Source of the DNA: Coffea arabica
Lineage: Eukaryota > Streptophyta > Magnoliopsida > Gentianales > Rubiaceae
NCBI RefSeq assembly: GCF_036785885.1
Contig: NC_092310.1
Coordinates: 6,324,001 to 6,388,000, forward strand
Reading direction: 5' to 3'
DNA: 64,000 nt
Made by a program: the position numbers and the translations under genes. A model generated the notes under the pieces. The model did no database searches, was not told the origin of the DNA, and worked only from the letters and a program-made list of their open reading frames with translations. This document shows, piece after piece, positions 24,902-35,902 of this stretch. Each line of letters begins with the position of its first letter. Position 1 is the stretch's first letter.

Positions 24902-25207
24902 TACTGGGTGGTGGGGCAGAGGTATACTCTCCCTCCGAGACCGTGTGACTTCCAGCCGTAAGAAGCGAAGACATGGATCTCAAGAAAGCTTTGAACTACT
25001 TCCAAGCAAGTAAAGATTCATTGAAAGTACGTACTACCAATGTCAGGGAAAGGAGACTAAGATACCAGCACCCATACCAAGGGTTTTTTCTTTCTTTTTC
25101 CCCTAAATAGCTTAGGTCCCCCGCCTCATTTCTTAACGGGAGGAAAAAATTTCCCCCTTCCCCGCCCCATTAGCCCTTGCAAACACCTGTCCCAATTGTC
25201 ATTCCTA
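24296..25207. mobile_element. hAT non-autonomous element, 912 bp
   Basis: The left end TAGGAATGGCAACGGGG and right end (reverse: TAGGAATGACAATTGGG) form the terminal repeats. The 8-bp duplication GTCCATGG lies at 24288-24295 and 25208-25215. The U1 copy at 38770 shows the empty site. TAGG-type ends and 8-bp duplications fit hAT. There is no transposase frame. The interior has a CA/TA microsatellite. The element at 56811-57519 is the same insertion in a sister unit. Confidence 0.87.
24847..24898. repeat. (CA)n/(TA)n microsatellite
   Basis: About ten AC units followed by about fifteen AT units within the hAT element. Confidence 0.9.
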
Positions 25208-26362
25208 GTCCATGGCCTCCTCAAGTGGGAGTGCCATAGTCATAATTTTGCTCGCAAGGGCCTACGTGCACATAGCCCTTGCACAATCCTCACGATTTTC
25301 ATAATATCAAGCATGTGTTTTTATGGGAATAATTTATTATTTTGTCATTGAAGGTATATAGTAGGGATGCTAGTGGGTCAAGTACTCTCAAAAATCTTTC
25401 TTTCCAAACTCTACTTGCATATCTAAGTATATTACCAAACCGAGTTTTAATTCCTATTACCAAACCGTCTCACTTGTTGGTTGGATTACACATCCAATAC
25501 CCTCTATCCACTAAACTCAATAGTTCAAAAAATGAAAATTAACCTTTATAAAACTAAAATCAATGCATACATCATGTTAAATTAACACATTATATTGAGT
25601 TTTAAATTTGGGTAAAGACATCAAACTTGTATGAAAAAAATCCAACATTTAATGAAGGGTCAAATCAATATTCTTCTATTTTTAATCATATATGTCTTCA
25701 TTTGTGTTAGGTTAGAGTTGTATTTAATTGGGTTATAAAATTACGAAATGTGTTATCAAATTTTAAAATTGCAACTGTCGCACCCCATTTTTTGCGATGG
25801 AAAAAGAGGGGTTTACAAAAAATGTGATTTTGTTTAAAAATAAGTGAAAAAGGACCTAAAATGAGACTTTAAAAAATGCGATAGTTTGAGTCCAAAATTT
25901 AGTCTAAAAAGGGTTTTTAAGAAAAAATAGGAATCGCCACTTGGTATTGAGTTTTGGTGTACCAAATCACCCAAAAGTGTTTTTTTTTTGACAAAAATAA
26001 AATAAAATAAAACCCTTTTTAACAACTCCAGGTTTTTAAAAAACAAGAAAAAATAAGTTCGGGATTCACGGTTGAAGAAAAGGAAGACAAAGGTTCGATT
26101 AACTGAAACCTAAGGCACTCTTTCAACTTAGTCTAAGCTAGTTGCGAGGCTTAGTCAAAAATTTTTTTAATCTAATCCTTAAATTTATCACATTTGAATG
26201 TTTCCTACATGGATGCAAATCTAAATTTATAAAATATCGAAAAGGACAAAATTTCCATTCAAGAGTTTAATTGATACTAATCGCATTAATTGCGAAAGCC
26301 AAAATAATTCCTTGCAAGGGTCACGAATATGTGAATGATAAAATTAAAAAGAAAAGAAAATT

Positions 26363-26366
<4 letters not shown>

Positions 26367-26451
<85 letters not shown>
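26367..26451. repeat. (AT)n/(GT)n microsatellite
   Basis: About 35 uninterrupted AT units followed by a few GT units. Likely to be length-variable. Confidence 0.95.
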
Positions 26452-28574
26452 AAGTGGCCAAAGAATAGGGAATGCAACATAATGGATATGGGAGGTAAAA
26501 ATTCGTGACATAATTTTCTTATACAGGGATTAATGAGGTATTTAAACTAAAAAGTTATAATCACCCATTTCCCAAGTTTGAAGAATAATTCTCCTAACAT
26601 GAACAAGCAAATGAACTAACTTATTTTACAATTTCTTAAATGAGATGCAACTCTAAATGATATGATTAACACATATAGAAGGTAGTGAATTATATAATAA
26701 GAAATATTATGCAAATGAGAAAAGATCTTAAAAATAAAAATATGCATGAAAATGTAATGAATATTACACAAAATAAATATCACACAAAATGAATCTAATG
26801 CACGAACGATCTAAGGGTCTAGCGTTGGACTAGCCAATTTCTAAAGAATCTTACTAGCGTTGGACTAGCAAGCATACAGAGGGACAACCCACAACTAGCA
26901 TTAGACTAGTGTGGTGACACCATACATTAATAATACATAGTAAAACAAATAAACACATAAGAGCACGAAACACATAACACATAAGCATAATATCTAGATA
27001 TAAAAATTCTAAGAAAAGCGGATAAAACACATAACACATAAGCCATATAAACACGCAAAAACCTATCTATTATGGTGAGAATTTAACTACAATCTAAAAT
27101 GGGGAAATAAAAATCCTATCTACACTATCTATTATAATAAGTGACCTAATTATAATCTAAAAGGGGAAAATATAATAAAACAAATCTAATTATCCTATCT
27201 ATTACATTCTTGAGGTATTTTAATTCCTCTCAAATAATTATGAAAATTAACTAAACAAATATAAGAATATTTGAATGAACATTTAAATCAAATAAATAAA
27301 GCATAAAAAAATGAAAAAAAAATATAAACACATAGGAACATGTAGGAGCACATAAGAGCACGTAATTGACATTGAAATAATAATAGAGGTATCTCCCTTT
27401 TGAAGTGGTGACTAAATGGAGTTATATTGCCCTATTTATACTAAAAATGAACAAAAGAATCATGGCACCAATTTAATTGAAAAATAATGATAATGATAAA
27501 AATACTAAATTCAGCTTAATATGTCAAACGTAAAGAAATTTAAGAACATCTAAAATTACAAGTTAAATACACTCAAAAGTAACATAATTAGCTACTAAAA
27601 AAAAAGAAACAATTATAATAAAGAGAGTCAAAATTCATTAGAGACTAAATTGCAAAAAGTTAAAAACATTTGAGGTCAAAAATATAATTTTTCCAAAATT
27701 TAGGGGTTAAAATTAAATAAATGACAAAGTTTAGGGACCAAAACGCAATTGTTGTAAGGGCCTAAATGAAATAAATTTACAATTTTAAGGATACAATAAA
27801 ATTATTCCAAAGTACAGGGACCAATCTGCAATTTCGTTAGCACATCTTTTGAAGAAAACAGGCCACTGGGCCATCCTCTATTTTTTTTGGGGCCGAAGGC
27901 CACCAGATCCATAAAAAACCCAATGTTAAAAGAAACGGGCCAACCTACTAAATTTACTAAGCTTAGCCTGGTGACAAGGGGTTGGGTTTGAACCACAAGC
28001 CCAAATACAAGTCCAATAGAAATCCAACACAAAAAGCAACTCTTGGCCCAACCGAAAATAAAACATTAACCCAAATACTTTTTTTTTTCCTTTTTTTTTT
28101 TCTTTCTTCTTTCTCCCCTTCTTCTCTACCGAGGAGCTAAACCTCTCTTCTGGCTGGCGGCTATGGCTGCCGGACCACCGCTCGCTGCCAGCGACCTCTC
28201 CGGTCTTAAAAAATTGCCAAAATACACCCCCATTCAAATTTTCGCGTAGAATTCGTTTTTGAAGTTAGTTTTTATAAAAAATGACTCGAAAGTGGCCAAA
28301 ATAGCAAAAGTCACTCCAGTTTTTTTATATTTTTTAAACCCTCAAATCTTCACCAAAAAACATAAAATTTATGCTACAACACTCCTTGTGATTTTTATAA
28401 CATAACTATGAACTGAAATCAATAAAAACAGTAACAAATATGAAAAAATTAAATCAAAATAGTCTTAAAAATTTTAAAAAAATCCTTCAATACTTTTATG
28501 ACTCAAAAAATCCAAAATTTTTAGATAATGCAACATTTTCGGACCTTGTGCCAGCTACCATAATCTATTTTGAC

Positions 28575-29729
28575 TATACCTGGTAATTGGACGGGTTGAG
28601 CGAGTTTTGGGCTGGTTGATGTTGGACTTTTATATAAATGAGTTATACCCAACCCGTCCAACTTTAAATTGGGTTAATTTTGGGTTGGGTCATATTGGGT
28701 CATTTCAAACCCATAACCTAAATATGACCCAATATATTAATTAATAGATTTTGATACATAAATTTTCTCAAATACATTTTTACATACAAAATTTTTTTTT
28801 CGCACACATAAACACATTTTCTCACACTAAAATAAATTTGGTCCAAGTTGGATATAGCATAAAAAAAATGGTATACCAGTATACGATTTTCCAAGTCTTG
28901 TTACTTGATTTAGCATTTGCCATACCATACATATTTCTAATATCATAAAAGATCCAATGACGCCTTAATTAAACTGAAATTTTGATGAGAGAGATACAAT
29001 TCTCAACCAATTAGTTCAAATATCACTATCCAATTCATTTGAAAATTTTGGGAAAATTAACACAACATTAAAACAGGTCCAATGACAACTCAACCATCCA
29101 CCAGTCACCAATAAAGCACATTCTAATGCCTCCTACTTTATAATTATAGAGGAAAAGTTAATCTATGATCCACTTGATAACCATTCTCTATTTTTCGAGT
29201 ACTCAGCTTTGGATTCTAACTTTAGAATTTCGTATTGATACTTCATTCAATATAGCAATATTGATATAGGTACATATTAAATCGTAACATATAATGGAAT
29301 CCGTTGTTCTTAACCAGTATTGTTTTTTCAAAAAAAAAAAAGCTACTATTGTTACGTGACAAAGGGATTATTACATCAGGAACTGCTTTTAGAAATTCAT
29401 GGTTCTTGACTGGTATCGATATGTGACAAGGGGATTATACCAAGTGCCGTTTTGATATTATTTGCTGCCAAACAAGACAAGAAGTTTTGGGCTCATTGAA
29501 GTTGCTGGAAACAAGAGTTGTATTACTTGAATTTAATTTCTTTATTTGTTTTTTAAATTTAAATTGGGTAATGGGTGTCCAATATAAATACCCAAACCGC
29601 CCAAAATATATTTGAATTTTTATTATCCAACCTAATATTGACCCAACATCCAAATTATCCAACCCAAACTCTCAAATTAGTGGATGGGTTGGGTGGATTG
29701 TTGAGTTTTGGGCATAATTACCAGCTATA
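28575..29729. mobile_element. hAT-type non-autonomous element nested in the LTR fossil
   Basis: The ends TATACCTGGTAATTGG and (reverse) TATAGCTGGTAATT form short terminal repeats, flanked by an 8-bp duplication with one mismatch (ATTTTGAC 28567-28574, ATTTTGAT 29730-29737). Subterminal repeats of the GGGTTGGGT type occur at both ends in opposite orientation. About 1,155 bp, no transposase frame. Confidence 0.7.
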
Positions 29730-30125
29730 ATTTTGATGGAAAAATACACAAAAGATTCATTAACTTAACTCATATTTTCATTGTGGCATTTTATTAGAGC
29801 TTGTATTGGGAACCAGAGTGGAGTCTTGTGTGTTAGGTTGGCCAAAATGATGATTCTCTCAACTAATGAAAAGAGAGGTGCATGGCAATTGAGTGTGAAA
29901 TGGGTTAATAATTGTTTTGGCAGGGAAAATGATGAAAATGTGTAAGTTTAGTTTGGTTTTTTATTTTTGTTTTTGATTTTGACTTTTCTTTCTGTTTTTT
30001 TTTTCTATAAAATTACAAAAATGAGAAGAAAAAACACATTAAAATACAAGACGATAAATAATTCATTAAATAAAAAAATTTAGGAAAACATTAAAATTTG
30101 ACAATTATTTGGTGTTTACAGCAAC

Positions 30126-31863
30126 CTACACATATTCGAAATATCCCACTTATACTAATATATACATACATATATATATATATATAGGATCATTTTAACA
30201 AATCCTATCGGGTTACTCGTTAGTAACTTCTCATCAAGACCAAATCCCAATGGATAATCAATTAGTTGTACAATTAGATTAACCATGGGGTTGAATAACG
30301 GCTTGGATTAACCACTAGGTCGAATACCCATGGGTGTTGGATTGTACCCGACCCATTGTCATCTCATGGGTATTGGATTGTACCCGACCCATTGTCATCT
30401 CTACATATAGGTGGATATAAATCATATCTTTACAAGAAAAAGCAGGTAACTAATGTAAACTAAAGGACACATGTTGTGATCGTCGAGTAAATTTCAAAAA
30501 AAGTTTGTGTAATCTATAAGACACAGCCTCTAATTTTTTGAATAAATTCCCAAAAAGTGGGACTTTTTAAAAAAATATTCTCAACGGGTGGTATTTTTTA
30601 GTACTCTTCCTGAAGTGTAAAAAGTGCATTCAGTGAAGCAATATTTCCATAAAATACACACTTACATTACGTCTTTTTTTTTTTTTAATTTGTCTAGGCA
30701 TTTATTTGTTAGACACACATCCACTAAGTTCGTTTTTTAAACAACTTATTCGCCAAATACGTTTTTCTTTTTTTCAAAACTGTTCACTATCTGTGAGCGT
30801 CTAGTTGCAAGGGTTATCTGGTGATTTGAAGCTTTGTACGCACACAAGCAAGTTTTGTACACATTCATTGCCATTAGGGCTTTGTACATACACAAAGCAA
30901 TTTGTTACAGCACTTACTGAATTGCAGCACGAACTGATTGGATTGGAATTAGTGCTTGTAATGAGCGGAGTTGAGTCGGGCTAACTGTTTCGTTTGAGCT
31001 TTGTCCAAATTCATATCAAAACCCTGAATATTTAATTCATTATTTGCTAGTCAAATTTAGATAATTATGCGAATTATTGGAAAGTAGAAATCCATTAAGT
31101 CCCTATCTATTCCGCAGAAAACAACTTAAAACAGTAAAATGATAGAAGTCATTGGTTTCGTCTTCATTCCATTATTTGTGGTCAGTAGTTGTAACGTTGT
31201 ATGTTTGTAATCCATAAGTATAGATCCCTCCAATGTTATTACTTGTGATCATATCAAAAAGAAGAAAGGAAAAAAAGACAATGCTCGAATTTGCCTTTTT
31301 TAATTATTTGTTTAGTGTGCTGTGTACCCTTTTCTTGTTTTTAATAAAAAATGCATTTAATATGGATGATACCCAATAAATAAGGAAAGATCAATCATCC
31401 TCTCCAGCGCACGTAAGAAATTTTGAAATGAGAGGCAAACGACAGAAAAAGCACAAGATAATGACCTAAACAAAAGCCCCAAATAAGAAAAGAAGAAAAT
31501 AAGTTGTCAAGAGTCTGAACTAAATTGACAATTCAAGAGAAGTTTTTCCCATTCCACACAATTAGTTAATATCGTTTTTCAAAGTTTCTAGTTTATTCGA
31601 GAGCTTGAAAAAAAAGAAAGAAGCTAAAATTTCACTTATACAGGAGTTTGAAGTTTAGTATATTCCTTTTTCTATCGCTAACATTTTTGGTTATACTTCC
31701 TATTCGGATTCTACTTTCTATTCTAAACGTATAGCAAATGGACAGAAATGGTGATGCCTAATGACGGATTACTTACTGGCTTCTTTTTTCCCGCATCAGA
31801 AGCGTTGAGAGAAAGAGGGGGACACAAAGGCATATAGATACTCAGCTTCGGGCAACTAGAAGC
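30126..31863. repeat. U1 array block, b-type upstream region (unit 2)
   Basis: Aligns by eye with 39406-41393 over almost its full length, for example the ATCCCACTTA segment near 30145 and the AAAGTGGGAC segment near 30555. Part of it also aligns with 17777-18493. Contains no gene besides the snRNA promoter at its end. Confidence 0.78.
31789..31840 (+). promoter_or_regulatory. Diverged snRNA promoter of the U1 variant at 31864
   Basis: USE-like TCCCGCATCA (two changes from TCCCACATCG) at 31789-31798 and TATAGATA at 31833-31840. The 34-bp spacing and the 31 bp to the RNA start are both preserved despite base changes. Confidence 0.6.
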
Positions 31864-32026
31864 ATACTTGCCTGCACGGGGTTGATGGGCGATCAAGAAG
31901 GCTCATGGCTTAGGTAGGTGACATCCATTGCACTTTGGAGGGGTGCCTCCCCATGGCCTCCCCAAGTGGGAGAGGCAACGTCGTAATTTGTTGCAGCGGA
32001 GGCCTGTGTTCAAGCGGCCCCTGCCC
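31864..32026 (+). ncRNA. Full-length U1 snRNA variant, b-type, altered 5' leader
   Basis: Unlike the shorter pseudogenes this copy keeps all 163 positions: loop I GATCAAGAAG, loop II ATTGCAC, stem III CTCCCCAAGTGGGAG and a stem IV. The leader is ATACTTGCCTG, with G in place of A at position 7, the base that pairs with the T of a GT donor. On paper the variant would pair best with GC donors. Other changes are TAATTTGTTG in the Sm region and a less regular stem IV. It could be a variant U1 or a pseudogene that happens to be full length. The weakened promoter favours low or no expression. Confidence 0.6.
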
Positions 32027-33955
32027 AATCCTCCATGAAACAAATCTTTAGTATATCAGCAGCACATCTAGAATATGTGTCTGGTGGAAAATATTTGTGT
32101 ATAAGATCAATTTATGCTCTTTTGAATTGTTTCTGAGAGGTAGAGATATATTTTTGGTTAAAGGAAATTGCCAAATAGGGTTGATCCATGTCTCATAACA
32201 AAGGAAATTGGCAGATAATTTGTTGATCCATCCACGTCTTTGTAACTCAACAAGAGTAAAAGTCAGTCTGATATTAGGATAACTTATAAAAGTTCAACTT
32301 ATTAGTATTTCATGTTTTGTTCAAAGCTTGTTTGAAAATTTTACGACCTAAAATTTTGTTTTGACCTCATATCCTTTAATATACACGCCTATGTTTGAAC
32401 TCAAGTTTGAGCCGGACTCAAATATGTTGAGCTTTTGCATATTTATTCTGTTACAAAATCAAACTTTTCAATCTATTTATTATAATCAATCTTTGTTTTG
32501 ATTTGTTAACAGCCCTAATTGTGATGCATAACAAGACACTTCCATGTTTTAATTCTTAATTTGCTAGTCTAATTTAGACCACCAATTACGTCAATAATTG
32601 GAGAGTGTCCATTCCTTTGGTCCCTATTTAGTACAGAACAACAAAGTGTTTGTAAAATGATAAAAAAGTGGTTGATTTTTTCTTTCTTTTCCATTTAATT
32701 TTTGGTGGAAAAGTATCTTTTATCTTTGCATCTCTATTTGTTCAAGTTTTCCTAGTGTTAAAAAGCGGTTGATTCTTGGAAGTCCTAGTAGTCCTTGCAT
32801 GTTTTGATATGTTAACAGCTCTAGTTGTGATGCGTAGTAGCACATTTTCATGTTTTAATTTTTAATTTTCTATGCCAATTTGGACCATCAATTACGTTAG
32901 TAATTGAAAATTAGCCATTCCTTTAGTCCCTATTACGTACAGAACAATATAGTCATTTGTAAAACAATACTTAAGTTATTGGATTTTTCCAAAGTGGTTG
33001 ATTTTTTCTTTCCTTTCCATTTTATTTTTGGTGGAACACTGTATTTCATCTTTTTTTTTTTTCTCCGAAAGATATTGAAATTTCATTAAAATAAAAGGCA
33101 CCAGGTTGCCTTTCATCTTTGCATCTCTATTTGTTTAACTTTACCTGGTGTTAAAAAGCGGCTCATTCTTGGAGACTAGTGGTCCTTGCATGTGGCTGGT
33201 ATTTCAGTCCATCAACTTTGACAGAATTAACTTCAAATTTAATTGCACAGAGTTACTTGTGGATTAAAGGTTGGAGAATAACATAAAGTTGATCATGTTC
33301 CAAGGAAGGCAAATCCCTATTATTATTGTTTAACCAATGAAGTTCCGTGAGACACTTTTTCTTCTTGATTTTTCTTTATTTTTTTCATTCTAGTAGAAAA
33401 TTTTGTTGTGGACCAAAGCTTAAGAAAAACTTTCCCTAAATCCGCAAAGTACACATTGCTGAATTTGTTGCAAATTACTTTTTCAAAATATCATTATAGC
33501 TCTTGATTTTTGAGAACAAGGAAACCAAGTCAAGAAGTATCTATTTTATTTGTAGTAGTTTTGTTGAGATCAACTATTTTTAGTAGTTTTCTTATTTTAG
33601 AAATTGGTATATTGATTACTATTTAATGCGTAGTTTAATTTATTTACTAAGGTGCGTTTGATAAAATTGAAATCTGAAAGTTGAACTCTAATACTTGAAA
33701 TCTAAATCAATTAATTTATTGAATTGTAAATACTAAAATTCTAACATTTGAGCACATTTTGCATTAAATGATAAATGAATAGTTTATCACTTAATTTTTG
33801 GAGTAAGTTTTACTTACATAGCTCAGATCCACTTAATTAATTAAGATTTGTTCTATTTTTTATTATCAAATACGTCTAAACATGTTAAGATCTGAATTAA
33901 TTAAGTTATCAAACAAAATCTGAGTCTAGTAGGCTACATATACAACACTTCTTGG

Positions 33956-34554
33956 CAGTGGTGGAGCCAGAAAAAATTCTTAGTAGGGGCAAAAGCAATA
34001 CTCAAATATTTTATCTACTGTTTTTCCAGTTTTTAAAGCAAAAAAAAATAAAAATAAAAATTCACCAACAGGTACAAATGATGCATATATTCCATGAAAA
34101 ATATAAAAAGATAAATTCAAAATTATTAATGTAATAATAATTTTATTTCAAAAAAAAACTAAACTATTTACAATTACTCACTGCGAGTTTTTATATTTTG
34201 ATAACTAACTTAGTTGTGGAAGTAAGAATGGCTCTCGGTTGTGGAGGAAAAATGGGGGACCAGTGGAGGGAAGGGAAATCGGGGAGTGGGACCCAAAAAA
34301 AGTGAATGATATGATTGGTATTTGCTAATTGAAATAAAAAGACTTTTTTTATCTTATTTTAAATGAAATTTGTGCACCACGTATCTTTTTAGAATTTTAG
34401 TTTATGAACTAATTTAAAAAATTACGTAATTCTTTCACATCCTTTCTAAGAAAACTCTGGTGGCACACTTAAAATTATATCAAAATTGTATAAGTATTAT
34501 AGGAATTTAAGGGAGGCAGTGGGAGCCCGTGCTCCCACATTAAATATGCCCCTG
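33956..34554. mobile_element. hAT non-autonomous element, 599 bp
   Basis: Begins CAGTGGTGGAGCCAG, ends ATATGCCCCTG, with a perfect 8-bp duplication CTTCTTGG (33948-33955, 34555-34562). Unit 1 near 15930 shows the empty site. Same family as 51931-52828, whose start is CAGTGGCGTAGCCAG. No coding region remains. Confidence 0.87.
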
Positions 34555-34960
34555 CTTCTTGGAATATTTTTCTTAGAGAATCTAATAGGGTCATCGATTT
34601 TATTGTAGATGTTTACATTATTACGAATTGTTTAATCTCTCTCCAAAGATAACTTTGGTTGATTGTTTCCTCTCAATTCTACGAACCTATTACAACACCA
34701 AAAATTTAATTTCTACAATGTCCAAGCAAATTCATCCAACTCAGCTAGCAATAATAATCGCATTATCAGGGCAACTACAAAAAGAACTTCTGGCGACAAA
34801 AAATAGAAATACAAAACTAAAAAAGATAAAAAAAAATGCACCATATCAAATTGCAATATTATATATTTATTCATTCATTTGCTTATTTTATTGCAGGTTG
34901 GAGTCCTTTTACTATAGTAACAGAGGCAAAGACAACAGAGCTATAATCAAACATGCTCGT

Positions 34961-35011
34961 TCCCACATCGAAGAAACAAAGAGGCAAGGCGGCTGGAGGA
35001 CTCTTACAAAA
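34961..35011 (+). promoter_or_regulatory. snRNA promoter of U1 at 35036, TATA altered
   Basis: USE TCCCACATCG at 34961-34970. The TATA position reads TACAAAA (35005-35011), one T-to-C change from its sisters, with 34 bp between the elements and 31 bp to the RNA start. The TATA change could lower expression. Confidence 0.75.
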
Positions 35012-35035
35012 TGCTATGGCTTGACGACGTAAAAC

Positions 35036-35198
35036 ATACTTACCTGGACGGGGTCGATGGGCAATCAAAAAGGCTCATGGCTTAGGTTGGTGACCTCCAT
35101 TGCACTTGGGAGGGGTGCCTGCCTATGGTCTCCCCAAGTGGGAGAGCCAACGTCATAATTTGTGGCAGTGGGGGCCTGCGTTCGCGCGGCCCCTGCCC
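35036..35198 (+). ncRNA. U1: U1 spliceosomal snRNA gene (q-type), loop I altered
   Basis: A 163-nt U1 with an intact leader ATACTTACCTGGACGGGG, loop II ATTGCAC, stem III, Sm site ATAATTTGTGG and stem IV. Loop I reads AATCAAAAAG where sisters have GATCAAGAAG. This is the U1-70K contact loop, so binding of that protein may be weaker. Combined with the altered TATA box, this looks like a copy starting to decay, although every structural element is still present. Downstream it carries a short duplication of TTATTCCTCTTTGGTTCCAC shared with 18494. Confidence 0.82.
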
Positions 35199-35902
35199 AT
35201 CTCTAGTTGTTAAATCTTCTCTGGGTTTTGGTCTTATTCCTCTTTGGTTCCACAGCCATGAATTATTCCTCTTTGGTTCCACAGTCCTGAAAGTCTGAAA
35301 GACCGTATGTCTGCAATAGGGTATGATATTGCATTATGTTTTAATAGGCATGGAAGTCATATTCACTCGCATCACAGTAATGTACAGCTGAAGATGGGGA
35401 AAAAAAAGAAGAGGAAAATAGATTTCTTTGTTATGGTGAAATAGGAAATTTGGCAACAAAATGATGGAAAATAATAACTAGGAAATAGTATTACGTAAGT
35501 AGTCTAAAAGTGATTAAGAGGATAGATACCTAACTCAATTTGGGACATGGAAACTAGTGTATATATGTTATGGTTTAACGGTTAGGACAGATAAACTAGA
35601 GATCCTCGATTTAAATTTCTATATTCCTGTTCTCGTTTCTTAAATCTCTTATAAAAAAATTTAAAAAAGATTATATGACCTGATTTTAGGTGAAAATTTT
35701 AACTACTATAAGAACTGAGGCAATTTGTGCAGTGCCATATTTGTCAATTCATTTATTGAGCTTTTTGGAAACTTATTTTATCAATTTATTATCATTATTA
35801 TTGTGATTATTATTATTCTTACTATTATTAATTATTATTATTGTCATTATTACTATTGTCATCGTGGTCATCGTCGTCATCATCATTGTCGTCATCATGT
35901 TG

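Larger units (their letters stand above)
24218..25284 (+). pseudogene. U1 snRNA pseudogene, c-type, split by a hAT insertion
   Basis: Two parts of one diverged U1: 24218-24295 (leader, stem-loop I and the start of II) and 25208-25284 (stem III CTCCTCAAGTGGGAG, Sm region CATAATTTTGC and a decayed stem IV). The leader is ATACTTATTTG. Loop II, the U1A-binding region, is largely lost. A TATA-like TATAAAAAG lies 26 bp upstream and a weak USE-like ATACCACAAC further up. The hAT at 24296 interrupts it. Confidence 0.8.
18657..25770. repeat. U1 array block, q-type downstream to c-type (unit 1)
   Basis: Homologous to 35199-39410, 46134-49098 and 51575-57730. Interrupted here by a MULE (19190-22606), a solo LTR (23108-23766) and a hAT inside the c-type U1 pseudogene (24296-25207). 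The backbone includes an ATT/ATC tract and a segment reading TATCCCTCAATGATGATATT. No protein gene is seen. Confidence 0.75.
25776..30120. mobile_element. Long LTR-like fossil, 4.3 kb including a nested hAT
   Basis: Starts TGTCGCACCCCATTTTTTGC, ends GGTGTTTACA (TG...CA), with the 5-bp repeat GCAAC at 25771-25775 and 30121-30125. Sister sequence at 39400 runs across the site without it. TGTCGCACCCC is a start I associate with large LTRs of plant Gypsy elements (Tat/Ogre type, from memory). After removing the nested hAT the length is about 3.2 kb. No gag-pol frame is visible, so a large solo LTR or a non-coding derivative. Direction undecided. A short fragment starting with a similar sequence lies near 46556. 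Confidence 0.65.
32027..35035. repeat. U1 array block, b-to-q spacer (unit 2)
   Basis: Homologous to 14398-16477 and 41556-45970. Contains an internal tandem duplication (about 32493-32802 and 32803-33192). Its second half resembles unit 1 (TATTGAAATTTCATTAAAAT and GGCACCAGG segment), while the first half resembles unit 3. That makes it a mosaic from unequal exchange. A hAT interrupts it at 33956-34554. The site TTATTATAATC near 32479-32490 is the empty site of the MULE element found at 42052. Confidence 0.75.

Noticed and set aside
27926-28237. 103-residue minus-strand frame rich in Lys and Ser
   Set aside because: It comes from a pyrimidine-rich tract inside the long LTR-like element; low complexity, no family.
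34628-35032. 134-residue frame upstream of the U1 gene at 35036
   Set aside because: It crosses the USE and promoter; the sister units break the frame, and no family is recognisable.
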